In this document: positions 1 to 8,153 of the stretch, one piece after another | Numbering within the stretch: position 1 is the stretch's first letter | Layout of the letters: each line of letters starts with the position of its first letter | NCBI GenBank assembly: GCA_016210055.1 | Contig: JACQUZ010000039.1 | Coordinates: forward strand, 1-64,000 | Reading direction: 5' to 3' | Origin: Deltaproteobacteria bacterium | GTDB lineage: Bacteria; Myxococcota_A; Polyangia; Haliangiales; SHYZ01 | DNA length: 64,000 bases | The notes under the pieces: model-generated | What the model was told of the DNA's origin: nothing | The model's input: only the letters and a program-made list of their open reading frames with translations | Databases searched by the model: none | Made by a program: the position numbers and the translations under genes

Positions 1-527
1 CATCCCGCCGCACTGGCCACGCCCGACTCGCGCCCGGAGGCAGCGGGGAGAAGGGAACGCGGACGATCACATGGAGTAGATACCAGCGGCTTGACCGTGG
101 GCGTGATGCCGCGCCGATCGGGGTCCAGCACGCATGGATCATTGCTCCGCTGGCCAACCCCCTCGAGGTCTATCGCCTCGACGGAGATCACGAGCTGTCA
201 CACGGCCGTGGCTGTCCGCGCCCTGAACATGTGGCTCGTAATTGATGGCGGCGCCCTCCTTCGTCTCGATGCCCCGCCGCCCACGCTCAAGAGAACGGGA
301 CCAGCGGGGCTAACGTGGGCTCCACGCGTCGGCGCCTGGCGAGCACCCGCTTGGCGATTCGCGGAGCTTTCGGTCGCGCTGGCCAACGCGGGCGCGCAAT
401 AAACCGAACGCGACGACGAGCGGCAGCCTCCTTGCCATGACGACGTCCTTGGCCCCGATCTTATCGCATCGTGCCGGCGAGGCCCCGGCGAGCCCGGGGG
501 TGAGCCCGGGGGTGAGCCCGGCGGCCG
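1..527. other. No supported gene
   Basis: Several overlapping open frames exist here on both strands, as expected at this GC content. None has a recognisable domain, a convincing ribosome binding site or a protein-like composition. The only structure I see is a short GC-rich tandem repeat near the right end. A gene reading leftward out of the window from an ATG at the very first bases is possible but cannot be judged. Confidence 0.5.
490..525. repeat. Short GC-rich tandem repeat, 3 x 12 bp
   Basis: Two identical 12-base units (gagcccgggggt) are followed by a third that differs near its end (gagcccggcggc). The array ends two bases before the stop of the convergent small zinc-ribbon gene. It may be simple slippage; no function can be inferred. 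Confidence 0.6.
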
Positions 528-749
528 CTACACCTCGTCAGTCAGGCCCTCTCCGTCGATGTAGACAAAGGCCGCTCCGCATCTCACGCAGACGCAGTTC
601 TTCTTCTGCTCGCCCCACTGGCGGCGGATCTCGTCCTGGGTGAACGAACCGAGCAGCTTCAAGCCGCCGCCCTTGGCGAGCGGCACCTGGAGCCGAAGGA
701 CGACCTTGGCCTCAACGGCGTCATCAGCCTTGCAGGTGGGGCAACGCAT
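528..749 (-). CDS. Small zinc-ribbon protein, unknown function
   Basis: A 73-residue protein beginning MRCPTCK, with a second CVRCG knuckle about 50 residues later. The two CxxC pairs flank a charged middle segment, which suggests a treble-clef or zinc-ribbon fold binding one zinc ion. The composition is protein-like and no better frame covers the stretch. No signal peptide or membrane segment is seen. It stands alone, on the strand opposite to the downstream toxin-antitoxin remnant. No specific function is recognised; small proteins of this kind are often nucleic-acid or protein-binding adaptors. Confidence 0.6.
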   Translation of the reverse strand: MRCPTCKADDAVEAKVVLRLQVPLAKGGGLKLLGSFTQDEIRRQWGEQKKNCVCVRCGAAFVYIDGEGLTDEV

Positions 750-893
750 GCGAACACGCTATCACGGCCGGGCCATCTGGCCTTGGTTGCGCGAGCTCGA
801 AGCCACGGGGTCGCGCTACACGAGAAGGCCATTCCCCACCGGAAGAACGCGCTCACTCAGGGGCGATTCTCCATGGCGATCGTAGATCGCCGC

Positions 894-1121
894 CTACCCG
901 AAGAGCTCGCTGCTCTCCTGGCAGAGGAGGGCAATACGAGCGGCCAGCGCAGGCGCAGGCGCACCCGCCTTGCCGGTACCGGACGGCATCGCCCGGAGAA
1001 GCGCCCACAGCTTGCGACCGAGGTCGGTTGCCCGGGAGAGTCGTGGCGGGATGACGGCAAGGCCATCTGGGGGCTTTGCGTCGAGCGCCCGCGCCACAGC
1101 GCCCGCGAGCTTGCCGATAGG
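894..1121 (-). other. Possible decayed coding stretch
   Basis: The minus strand reads a 75-codon open stretch with a protein-like composition (for example LGRKLWALLRAMP). It is preceded by a stop, and upstream in another minus frame lies a similarly plausible piece (GWSIEKAILLGVPLARII, about 1140-1200). The two pieces would join only through a frameshift. I do not recognise a family. It could be the debris of a former gene in this accessory segment, or chance. The remaining DNA from 750 to 1260 shows nothing else. Confidence 0.2.
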
Positions 1122-1260
1122 CTAGCCGTGCCGCGTATTATCGCGCCAATGGGACGCCCAGCAATATGGCCTTCTCGATGGACCATCCGACGCGGGGATC
1201 GCATGGGATCGTTCCAAGGGGCTTCCCAGTCGCCATCCGCCGTCGGCCGGAGCCTCGACA

Positions 1261-1283
1261 TTTCGCAGGCACTGCCTGCGAAA
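1261..1283. promoter_or_regulatory. Perfect 23-bp palindrome, probable toxin-antitoxin operator
   Basis: Two perfectly complementary 11-base arms (TTTCGCAGGCA and TGCCTGCGAAA) flank a single central base. The site ends directly before the first ATG (1284) of the toxin remnant and about 180 bases upstream of the HTH antitoxin. HTH antitoxins of this type usually repress their own operon by binding palindromes at the toxin start, so an operator is the likeliest reading. A hairpin in RNA is the alternative. Confidence 0.55.
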
Positions 1284-1467
1284 ATGGAGAATGATGGCCT
1301 AGGTGACGCGGATGCGCTCAATGTGCTGCGCGGCACTTGTCGAGCCGGCCGAGCAGGACAAGGGGTCATGGCGCTACCGCGTGCGAACGTCAAGAATGTA
1401 CTTCGTGATCGCGTTCCGCTCCGAGACGGAGCTGCGCGTGATCACAGCGTGGAGGGTGAGGCGATGA
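1284..1467 (+). pseudogene. DUF4258-like toxin, frameshifted remnant
   Basis: From 1284 one frame reads GLGDADALNVLRG. At about 1335 the family-like sequence continues in the next frame as LVEPAEQDKGSWRYRV, then YFVIAFRSETELRVITAWR, ending at a TGA that overlaps the antitoxin ATG by four bases. Joined, the two pieces resemble DUF4258-type toxins (RelE/ParE-like fold), including the conserved WRYRV and ITAW segments. One inserted base or two deleted bases near 1335 explains the break. Another family-like piece (RRHCLRKWRMMA) precedes in the later frame at 1264-1299, so a second shift near 1299 is possible and the true start is uncertain. It is either a dead toxin or an assembly error. Confidence 0.55.
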
Positions 1468-1952
1468 AGTGCTCAGAATGCGGTGCGACGATGAAGGTCA
1501 CACACCGGGACCACCGATACACCGAATGCGGCCTACCGAACGTGATCCTCGCCGGGCTCGAATTCCGCACCTGCCAAAAGTGCGGCGAGGAGGAGCGCGT
1601 CATGCCCCGACTCACGGCACTCCACCGCATGATCGCAGAAGCGGTGGCAGAAAAGCCCGCACGGTTGACCGGTGCCGAGGTGCGCTTCTTGCGCAAGCAT
1701 CTCGGCTGGTCGGGCGAGGACTTCGCGAACGTCATGGGCGTGCGCCAGGAGACGGTCTCCCGCTGGGAAACGGAGAAAGAGCGCATGGGCGTCGTATCTG
1801 AGCGCCTCCTTAGGCTCATGGCGCTGCGGCTGCGCCCTGTCGAGGAGTACCCGAACGAGCGGCTCGCCGAGGTGGGAAAAGAGGACCCTCGCCCGGTAAG
1901 CTTGCGCCTTAGGCCCAACAGCTCTGGCTGGCGGATGGAAGAGGCGGCGTAA
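1464..1952 (+). CDS. Type II antitoxin, YgiT-type zinc finger plus HTH
   Basis: A 162-residue protein. Residues 1-45 hold two zinc knuckles (MKCSECG and CQKCGEE), as in YgiT/MqsA-type antitoxins. Residues about 75-125 form an XRE-like helix-turn-helix containing LRKHLGWSGEDFANVMGV and the recognition-helix segment QETVSRWE. The start is the ATG at 1464, preceded by GGAGGGTGAG and overlapping the toxin stop as ATGA; the longer frame reaching back to 783 is not protein-like before this point. The family binds and neutralises a cognate toxin and represses the operon. Here the antitoxin looks intact while the toxin is broken, so it may now act only as a DNA-binding regulator. Confidence 0.8.
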   Translation: MKCSECGATMKVTHRDHRYTECGLPNVILAGLEFRTCQKCGEEERVMPRLTALHRMIAEAVAEKPARLTGAEVRFLRKHLGWSGEDFANVMGVRQETVSRWETEKERMGVVSERLLRLMALRLRPVEEYPNERLAEVGKEDPRPVSLRLRPNSSGWRMEEAA

Positions 1953-2051
1953 TGCAAAACGTGGGCGCCCGAGGGGGGCTACGCAGAACTCACCCTTGAG
2001 CATCAGATTCGGTCCGTTGACCGAGATACAAGATGCTACTCTCCCGTCCAA

Positions 2052-2303
2052 ATGGTGGCGATGGACACGACCCCTGCTGCTGCCTCGGTGCAACTTGACG
2101 TGTACCGCCGCATGTCCCCGGCCGCTCGCTTGCGGGTGGCCCTGGAGCTGACGGCCATGAGCCGCCGGTTGCTCGCCGACGGCGTGCGGCGGCGTCATCC
2201 CGAGTACAGCGACGAGCAGGTGCGCCTCGCATTCCTCCGGCTGTGGCTAGGCGCAGACCTGTTTCGCAAGGCGTATCCCGGCCAGCCAGAGCTCGAGCCG
2301 TGA
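2052..2303 (+). CDS. Small hypothetical protein paired with a nucleotidyltransferase
   Basis: An 83-residue, Arg/Leu-rich, probably all-helical protein containing MSPAARLRVALELTAMSRR and a tryptophan-containing C-terminus (FLRLWLGADLF). No membrane segment or signal peptide is present. Its TGA overlaps the GTG of the following nucleotidyltransferase by four bases, so the two are almost certainly cotranslated. Small helical proteins in this position are common partners of minimal nucleotidyltransferases in toxin-antitoxin or defence-type pairs. That role is inferred from context; the family itself is not one I can name. Confidence 0.7.
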   Translation: MVAMDTTPAAASVQLDVYRRMSPAARLRVALELTAMSRRLLADGVRRRHPEYSDEQVRLAFLRLWLGADLFRKAYPGQPELEP

Positions 2304-2863
2304 CCCAGGAAGAGGTCATCGGCCGCGTCGTCGAGGTCCTCATGCAACTCGGCGTTCCGTACATGGTGGCTGGGTCGTTCGCCAGCAACCTCCACGGCGT
2401 GCCCCGCATGACCCAGGACGCTGACCTGGTCATCGATGCGGACGAGTCGCTCGTCGTTCGACTTGCCAAGGCCCTCGAGGGCGAGTTCTACGTGAGCGAG
2501 GACGCCGCGCGCGAGGCCGTGCGCCTCCGTCGAATGTTCAACGTCATCCATCTCGACACGGGCTTCAAGATCGACCTGGTCATCAAGAAGAGGCGGGCCT
2601 TCAGCGACGAGGAGCTTCGCCGCCGGGAGCGCGGGCCGCTCGCCGGGCTGCAGGTAGACTTCGCGACCGCCGAGGATACGATCCTCACCAAGCTCGAGTG
2701 GGCGAAGCTCGGCGATTCCGAGCGGCAGTACGCCGATGCCGTCGGGATCATGCAGGTACAAGGCCGTCGGATCGACTGGACCTACCTCGAGCGTTGGGCG
2801 ACAGCTCTCGGGCTCACGGACCTGCTCGCGCGAGCACGCCGCGGCGAGCGTTACCGAGATTGA
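2300..2863 (+). CDS. Nucleotidyltransferase-fold protein (DUF6036/AbiEii-like)
   Basis: A 187-residue protein starting at the GTG that overlaps the preceding stop (GTGA). The segment VAGSFASNLHG followed by QDADLVI matches the GS...DxD metal and nucleotide-binding core of the polymerase-beta-like nucleotidyltransferase superfamily. A later acidic residue in KIDLVI may complete the triad. The C-terminal half (DTILTKLEWAKLGDSERQ) is typical of the DUF6036/AbiEii-like group, where ILTKL is well conserved. Members transfer nucleotides to tRNA or proteins in some toxin-antitoxin systems; the substrate here cannot be told. A start at 2243 would overlap the upstream gene heavily and is unlikely. Confidence 0.8.
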   Translation: MTQEEVIGRVVEVLMQLGVPYMVAGSFASNLHGVPRMTQDADLVIDADESLVVRLAKALEGEFYVSEDAAREAVRLRRMFNVIHLDTGFKIDLVIKKRRAFSDEELRRRERGPLAGLQVDFATAEDTILTKLEWAKLGDSERQYADAVGIMQVQGRRIDWTYLERWATALGLTDLLARARRGERYRD

Positions 2864-2954
2864 CCGTGCCCATGACAATGATGCGGCCAACTAGCGAGCT
2901 ACCCATTACGAATTGCCGATTGAACCACCCCCTTGCGCATGAGAAACTGCGCGC

Positions 2955-3719
2955 ATGGCAAGTGCACGTGTGACGAGGGGAAGGGCCACAAGGAAGTCGG
3001 CCACAAAGAAAAAGCCAGCGCCCAAGACGCGAAGGTCGGCGCCGGATCGTGGGATCAAGCTTCCCCAGGCCGCGGCGCGGGACGCGCTCGATAGGACCAC
3101 GAGGGAGCTCAAGAAGCTGCAGCGGGATGCGGCGAAGAACCACTGGGCGATTGGCCGCAGGTTGAATCAAGTTGTTGAACTGGGGCTGCACAAGGCACGT
3201 GGTTTCGCGTCGGTCGTGGAGTATGCCGAGAGGTCGCTGGGGATAGCGCGAACGACGACGTTCCAGTACATGCGCGTGGCCAGTGCATTCAGCGAAGAGT
3301 TGGCCGCGACGTACGGGGCGGAGAAGCTGGACCGCGCGCTCGCCTACATTGCGGCAACTCCCGAGGACGAGACGCCCGAGGATATCCCGACGCTGAAGGT
3401 TCGGATTCCGGAGAGCGGGGACAAGCCGGCGGTGGAAAAGGAGTTCGCCGAGGTGTCGGTGCCGGAGCTTCGTCTCGCGGCGGCGGGCGCGCGTCCAGCC
3501 AGGCGCAAGAGGGGCATGGGTGATGACGTACCTGCCGAGGTGGTGAAGTTCGTGGAAGGCGCGGCGAAGGCGCTCGACAAGGCGGTGGGGAAGAAATACG
3601 CCAAGGGTGCGGACGTTGTTGCGCGCGCTGCCGATGGGGAAATCCTCGTCGACGTGCGCGGTGTCCCATTCGACCGCGCGGGCGTCGCGCTGCGCGCGGT
3701 GGCGTCAGGGCTGCGTTGA
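2955..3719 (+). CDS. Basic HTH-like protein with Lys/Arg-rich N-terminus
   Basis: A 254-residue protein. Residues 1-35 are very rich in Lys, Arg, Thr and Ala (RKSATKKKPAPK), like a histone-H1-type tail. Residues about 55-120 are helical and contain ERSLGIARTTTFQYMRVA, which resembles the helix-turn-helix segment of DUF3102-type phage proteins. A C-terminal domain of about 80 residues (VVKFVEGAAKALDKAVGKKY) is of unknown fold. A DNA-binding role is inferred. The gene is followed immediately by a perfect hairpin. No partner genes are evident; it stands between the nucleotidyltransferase pair and the envelope cluster. Confidence 0.7.
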   Translation: MASARVTRGRATRKSATKKKPAPKTRRSAPDRGIKLPQAAARDALDRTTRELKKLQRDAAKNHWAIGRRLNQVVELGLHKARGFASVVEYAERSLGIARTTTFQYMRVASAFSEELAATYGAEKLDRALAYIAATPEDETPEDIPTLKVRIPESGDKPAVEKEFAEVSVPELRLAAAGARPARRKRGMGDDVPAEVVKFVEGAAKALDKAVGKKYAKGADVVARAADGEILVDVRGVPFDRAGVALRAVASGLR

Positions 3720-3723
3720 CGTG

Positions 3724-3745
3724 GAGGTTCGGCTAGCCGAACCTC
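3724..3745 (+). terminator. Perfect 22-bp palindrome, likely transcription terminator
   Basis: Two 11-base arms (GAGGTTCGGCT and its exact complement) lie four bases after the stop of the preceding gene, giving a strong GC-rich stem with a CTAG turn. The T-run that follows is weak and displaced, so it is not a textbook Rho-independent terminator. A protein-binding palindrome is the alternative. Confidence 0.55.
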
Positions 3746-4056
3746 AGTGCAAGTTGGGTTTCGCCTCGACTCTCGGCCCGGCGGTGGTCGACCAGGAAGA
3801 TGGGCCGTGTCGATCATATTGGTGCATTCATCGACGGCCGCAGAATCTCAAGCCGCTCCTTGATCGGCACGACGCTCGTAGAACGACTTGCGTGCGAGCG
3901 CCTGGTCATCAGATGCGGGTGGCACTCCGGGACACTGGAGGCCGGTCTTTCGATGCACCGAAACGGACCGGTCGTTGACACGCCTGTTTAGGGCGGGCTA
4001 ACATCCCACGTTGTCGTAGTGTCTTGATCCCGCTTGAGGCCCTCGAGGAGGACGTG
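3746..4056. other. Intergenic stretch, nothing recognised
   Basis: Small open frames occur but none is protein-like. The promoter of the envelope cluster is expected here. A CTCGAGGAG ribosome binding site sits just before the lipoprotein ATG at 4057. Confidence 0.4.
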
Positions 4057-5127
4057 ATGAGTCGCATCTGGCGACGACGGTTCGCAGGTCTTTGCACGAG
4101 CAGCGTCGTGGTCGGCGCCTTGGCACAAGTGGCATGCATCGAGCCGTTCGATGGCTCCAAGATCGAGCTGCTCATACAACAGGGGGCACGCCTTCCCAAG
4201 GAAGGGACCTCTCCTGGCTGCCCTACAGGCACAACACACGAGGCAGATCCGCCCAACTACTGCCAACCACCCAAGGGGCAGCCCCCGGCGCGGACCCATT
4301 ACGAGATGTACGTGGTGCGGGACAATTTTGCCTTCCACCTGGTGAATTTCGAGATTGTCCCGTCTCTTCGAGTGGAAGACCCCTGTTTTGTCGAGGATGA
4401 AGAGGCACGAATCCCATTCACCCGCAACAGCTCGGCGGCCGGCCTCCATTCGAGCAAGTGGTACGACAAGCTCCTCGAAATCTACACGAGCGACAAGGAT
4501 GGCGAGAAGGGTGCCACGGTTACTGACAATGAGGCTGGCGCCCTCGCGGATGCGCGGCGACGCACCGAGAATCTGAAGAAACTCCAAGACAACGTTCAGG
4601 CTATTGTGGCCACGCCGTATGTCCGAGGCGGGCAATCCGGAGATCCACGGGTAGAGCTCGCCAAGTTGGTCGCCGACAAGGTCATTCCCGCCGCGAGCCT
4701 TACCGATGAGGCTTCTAATAAGGAGCGGCTCGAGCAGTGCCGTGCCTTTTTCAAGAAGTATCCACTTTACTACGTGGGCACCGACCGCCTGATCAGCCTT
4801 CCGATTAACGGCATCTACTATGGCGTGGTAGACGGCACCGATCCGCGCAACAGCGGATTTATTGGAGGCGCCAGCGTGGACGTCGACGTTAAAATGCCGG
4901 AATTCGACTTGCTCATGATTACGTGGCAATGGAACGACCCGAACGACAAGAGGCAAGAGGCATATGGGAAGCCGCTGGAAAACGGCCACTACTACATGGC
5001 CGGAGCGCCTCTCCGCCGTACTCGGGGAGTAATCAATGTGCCGATGGCGAATTACCTGTTTCCCAACGACATCAGTGGCGAGGCGGCGATATTTACCGAG
5101 CTTGACGAAGACAGTGTTCACTTTTAA
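4057..5127 (+). CDS. Putative lipoprotein, unknown function (envelope cluster gene 1)
   Basis: A 356-residue exported protein. After a basic N-terminus (MSRIWRRRF) a hydrophobic stretch ends in AQVAC, a weak lipobox followed by IEPFDG. The ATG at 4057 is chosen because GAGGAG lies just upstream; the longer frame from 4024 adds a non-signal-like leader. The mature part is mixed alpha/beta with an acidic coiled region around residues 155-185 and several Tyr/Trp-rich segments (HYEMYVVRDNFAFHLVNFEI). No catalytic motif or family is recognised. It heads a same-strand series of five envelope genes ending in two TonB-dependent receptors, so a surface or periplasmic accessory role is inferred. Confidence 0.7.
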   Translation: MSRIWRRRFAGLCTSSVVVGALAQVACIEPFDGSKIELLIQQGARLPKEGTSPGCPTGTTHEADPPNYCQPPKGQPPARTHYEMYVVRDNFAFHLVNFEIVPSLRVEDPCFVEDEEARIPFTRNSSAAGLHSSKWYDKLLEIYTSDKDGEKGATVTDNEAGALADARRRTENLKKLQDNVQAIVATPYVRGGQSGDPRVELAKLVADKVIPAASLTDEASNKERLEQCRAFFKKYPLYYVGTDRLISLPINGIYYGVVDGTDPRNSGFIGGASVDVDVKMPEFDLLMITWQWNDPNDKRQEAYGKPLENGHYYMAGAPLRRTRGVINVPMANYLFPNDISGEAAIFTELDEDSVHF

Positions 5128-5181
5128 CTCGCGCGTAGATCGAGAGCGAGCGGCAAGAATCGAAGATCGAGGAGCGTCCGC

Positions 5182-6219
5182 ATGAAGACCCTTTCTTTGC
5201 TCGTTGCATGTTCGTTCGGCATGGCGATGTCTGCTGCTTGCACGGAGCCCCTGGAATGCGGAAAGGGGACTATCGAAAAAGACGGGCAGTGCGTTACGAC
5301 CTTTAACCCCAACTACACCGGATGCGGCCCCGGCACCCATTACGACACGCCATCGGGCACCTGCGTGTCTGACGAGCTAGCGAACGTGGGCAAGTGTGGC
5401 AACAATACCGAGCGGACCATTGGACCTGACGGAATCCCGGTGTGCGTGGGAACTGGGATCGAGAGTTGCGATGACAAGCCATTCTGCTCCCCACCGGACA
5501 GCGGCAAGCTATCGATCTGCGCCCGCGTGCTCAACATCAAGGACTCCAAGGTGGTTTCCGAAGATCATGCGCAGAAAATGGAAGTGCTCTTTTACGACGC
5601 CCTCGATTTTGCGAATTCCACGCCAAGCACGCGACCCGCGCCACTCGCAAGGGCAAGCATTAACAAGTGCGGATATGTCTTGGCCAAGAACGTGCCTCTC
5701 CCGGCGACCAAGTTCCTGGCCATCGGTACCGAGGATTCATCCAGCGGGGCGGACGACTTCATTACGACCGGGGTCACGCTCGCCGTGACGGCTGGAACCA
5801 CCTACGAAGACCTACGCGCCTATTACACGACGCCTGACACGGAGCAGGCATGGACACAATCAGCTGGACGCTCTGAGCCTTTTAGCAAGGCAGGAGCATT
5901 CCTTCCGATCTTTATCAACACAAAGGGGACGCCAGCCAGTCCGTATCCAGGAGCACTTGTCCAGGGCGTCAAGATTAGCAATACATTTGGAATCAATGCG
6001 CAGAATGACTTCTATTTCTCTGATACCAATCCCACGGAGCGAACGACCGTTAACCCGGCTCTAGAAGCAACGGGGGCAAATGGTAGCGGGCTCTACACTA
6101 ATGTTGATCCTGCAGACTACGGCGGCTCGGGTCCCTCCGGCTGCACGTGGACGAGCAGCCTTTTGAAGCCAGTCGAAGGCGTCATCGTCGTCCGCGAATA
6201 CCGAGCGGAGTGCAACTAA
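5182..6219 (+). CDS. Cys-rich putative lipoprotein, unknown function (envelope cluster gene 2)
   Basis: A 345-residue protein with a signal peptide ending in MSAAC, a plausible lipobox. Residues 20-110 hold many cysteines in short loops (CGKGT, CGPGT, CVSDE, CGNNTE), suggesting disulfide-bonded EGF-like or similar small modules facing an oxidising compartment. The rest is rich in Thr, Ser, Gly and Asn, as in secreted beta proteins. GAGGAGCG provides the ribosome binding site. The stop directly abuts the ATG of the OmpA-like gene, so the two are translationally linked. No family is recognised; lineage-restricted lipoproteins of this style are common in Myxococcota. Confidence 0.7.
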   Translation: MKTLSLLVACSFGMAMSAACTEPLECGKGTIEKDGQCVTTFNPNYTGCGPGTHYDTPSGTCVSDELANVGKCGNNTERTIGPDGIPVCVGTGIESCDDKPFCSPPDSGKLSICARVLNIKDSKVVSEDHAQKMEVLFYDALDFANSTPSTRPAPLARASINKCGYVLAKNVPLPATKFLAIGTEDSSSGADDFITTGVTLAVTAGTTYEDLRAYYTTPDTEQAWTQSAGRSEPFSKAGAFLPIFINTKGTPASPYPGALVQGVKISNTFGINAQNDFYFSDTNPTERTTVNPALEATGANGSGLYTNVDPADYGGSGPSGCTWTSSLLKPVEGVIVVREYRAECN

Positions 6220-8106
6220 ATGCCTCGCTCCCACCCATTCCTGCCCCCCCTGGGCATGGCAGCCACGCTGGGCATCAGTACCCTCGCCGCCCTGCCCGCC
6301 CTTTCCACCCCGGCCCACGCCGAAACCGCCATCGACGCCCAAATCTACAAGCCCGCCCTCGATCCACAGGGGATCTTTTCTATCGAGCGAGCGCGCGGCC
6401 TCAAGAAATGGGACTTCGGCTTCCGCGTGAGCTCCAATTTCGCCACCAAGCCTCTCAAGCTCCCCTCGCTCCCGGCTGACGACGACGACGACACCGTCCT
6501 CAAGGCCGCGCTTACCATCGATTTCGGCTTGAGCATGGGGCTTACAGACCGATTAACGTTCGCCCTCAATGCTCCAATCCTTTACCAACAGCTCGGCCCT
6601 GGTTACGGAAAAGACGGCATCTATCGCCCGGTGGCGGCAGAAGAAGCCACCCCCGGGACCGGCTTCTACTCCCTGCGGCCCGACCAAAACACCGAGCCGT
6701 CGCAAACACCCACCGGAGACCTGCGGCTTGGATTCAAGTACCAAGTAACGACCGGCAAGTTTCCAATCGCCGTGCAGGCCATTACCTACGTGCCGTTTGG
6801 TGACGAGGATGTGTTCGCTGGCTCCAATGGGTTCACCTTTGAACCCAAGCTCATCTGGGAGCTCGGGCTTGGCAGCCGCACCGCCATTGCATTGAACCTC
6901 GGCGCGCGCCTTCGCGAAGGGACCATGGCGGGGGTCGCAGAAGTCACTGGCGCCGACAAGCCCCTCGTCCTGAAAGACGGCGAGCCCGTCTACGTCCCGC
7001 TCCTGTACGTCGGGAACGAGGCTCTCGTCGGCGTGGGCGGCAAGTTCGACGTGGTGCCCAAGGTCGCGCTCGGCGCAGAAGCGTACGCGCTCATCCCGAT
7101 TGCGAAAGCGACCGAGAAAGAGTGCGGCAAGTGCCAAAACGGCGACCTCGTCTTCGACGCGCTCGTCGGTGCCTTCTTCCAGATCACCCCCGATTCCACC
7201 TTCGTCATCGCCGGTGGCGCTGGGGTTCCCGGCGCCGCCCGGGCCGAGCAGTTCCGCGCGGTCGCGGCCCTGTCGTGGGCTCCGACACCGGAAGGAGCGC
7301 GAGCCGCAGGCCGTGGGGACATGGACGGTGATGGCATCCCCGACGGCCCCGACGTCTGCCGTGACGAGCCCGAGGATAGCGACGGCTTCCAGGACGACGA
7401 CGGATGCCCGGAGCTCGACAACGACGGCGACGGCGTGCTTGACGCACAAGATCAGTGCCCGAACGAGCCCGAGGATCGCGACGGTTACGACGACAACGAC
7501 GGGTGCCCTGAGGGCGACAACGACAAGGATAACGTCGCCGACATGGCCGACCGTTGCCCAGGCGAGCGAGAGGACTTCGACGGCTTCCAAGACGACGACG
7601 GATGCCCGGACGAGGACAACGACGGCGACGGCGTGCTGGACACCAAGGACCAGTGCCCGAACGAGCCCGAGACGGTCAATGGCTATCTCGACGTGGACGG
7701 CTGCCCGGACCAAGCGGTCCAAGGCGGGCCGCGCATGACCGCGGACCGGGTGGACCTGCAAGGGGAACGCGTGGAGTTCGAGGGGAGGACCGCCAACCTC
7801 ACCAAGGCGGCGAAGAACACCCTCGACGCGGTCGCCGACGAGATGAAGAAGGCAGAGAGCCGCTCGATCCGCATCCGTATCGAGGTCGGCGTCGAGCGCT
7901 CGGGCGAGGCGAAGAAAGTTCGCGACGCCGACAAGCGGCTAACCGAGCAGCGTGCCCGCGCCGTGGAGACGTACCTCATGAGCAAGGGCATACCCGTGGA
8001 TCGCCTCGATGCCGTGGGGCTCGGCTCCGACCGGCCCATGGATCCACGCAATCCAAAGGATCCCAAGTTGAACCGTCGCGTCGAGTTCATCCGCGTCACG
8101 CAATAG
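6220..8106 (+). CDS. OmpA-family outer membrane protein with TSP3 repeats
   Basis: A 628-residue protein. Residues 1-34 are a signal peptide ending in PAHA. Residues about 35-355 alternate like an outer membrane beta-barrel. Residues about 366-497 hold four thrombospondin type 3 units with repeated DxDGDG calcium sites and paired CP motifs (DNDGDGVLDAQDQCPNEPED). Residues about 510-628 form an OmpA/MotB peptidoglycan-binding domain ending with the usual NRRVEFI. The protein should be a barrel linked by a calcium-stiffened stalk to the cell wall. It follows two lipoproteins and precedes two TonB-dependent receptors, so it may act with them in surface capture or uptake. Confidence 0.85.
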   Translation: MPRSHPFLPPLGMAATLGISTLAALPALSTPAHAETAIDAQIYKPALDPQGIFSIERARGLKKWDFGFRVSSNFATKPLKLPSLPADDDDDTVLKAALTIDFGLSMGLTDRLTFALNAPILYQQLGPGYGKDGIYRPVAAEEATPGTGFYSLRPDQNTEPSQTPTGDLRLGFKYQVTTGKFPIAVQAITYVPFGDEDVFAGSNGFTFEPKLIWELGLGSRTAIALNLGARLREGTMAGVAEVTGADKPLVLKDGEPVYVPLLYVGNEALVGVGGKFDVVPKVALGAEAYALIPIAKATEKECGKCQNGDLVFDALVGAFFQITPDSTFVIAGGAGVPGAARAEQFRAVAALSWAPTPEGARAAGRGDMDGDGIPDGPDVCRDEPEDSDGFQDDDGCPELDNDGDGVLDAQDQCPNEPEDRDGYDDNDGCPEGDNDKDNVADMADRCPGEREDFDGFQDDDGCPDEDNDGDGVLDTKDQCPNEPETVNGYLDVDGCPDQAVQGGPRMTADRVDLQGERVEFEGRTANLTKAAKNTLDAVADEMKKAESRSIRIRIEVGVERSGEAKKVRDADKRLTEQRARAVETYLMSKGIPVDRLDAVGLGSDRPMDPRNPKDPKLNRRVEFIRVTQ

Positions 8107-8121
8107 CGCGAGCGACTGTGG

Positions 8122-8136
8122 TGGGGCGTGGCCCCA
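8122..8136 (+). other. Small intergenic stem-loop
   Basis: A 6-bp GC-rich stem (TGGGGC / GCCCCA) with a 3-base loop sits between the OmpA stop and the GAGGAGG ribosome binding site of the first receptor gene. It could modulate readthrough or mRNA processing. It is short and has no T-run. Confidence 0.3.
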
Positions 8137-8153
8137 TCGCATGAGGAGGCACC

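Noticed and set aside
783..1463. Long N-terminal extension of the zinc-finger/HTH antitoxin
   Set aside because: Codons before 1464 are not protein-like and the ribosome binding site supports the ATG at 1464.
3988..5340. 450-codon minus-strand frame
   Set aside because: It covers the lipoprotein gene antisense, has a poor composition and no domain.
6553..7761. 402-codon minus-strand frame rich in Val and Ala
   Set aside because: It mirrors the Asp/Gly repeat of the OmpA/TSP3 gene; the repeat creates the long frame.
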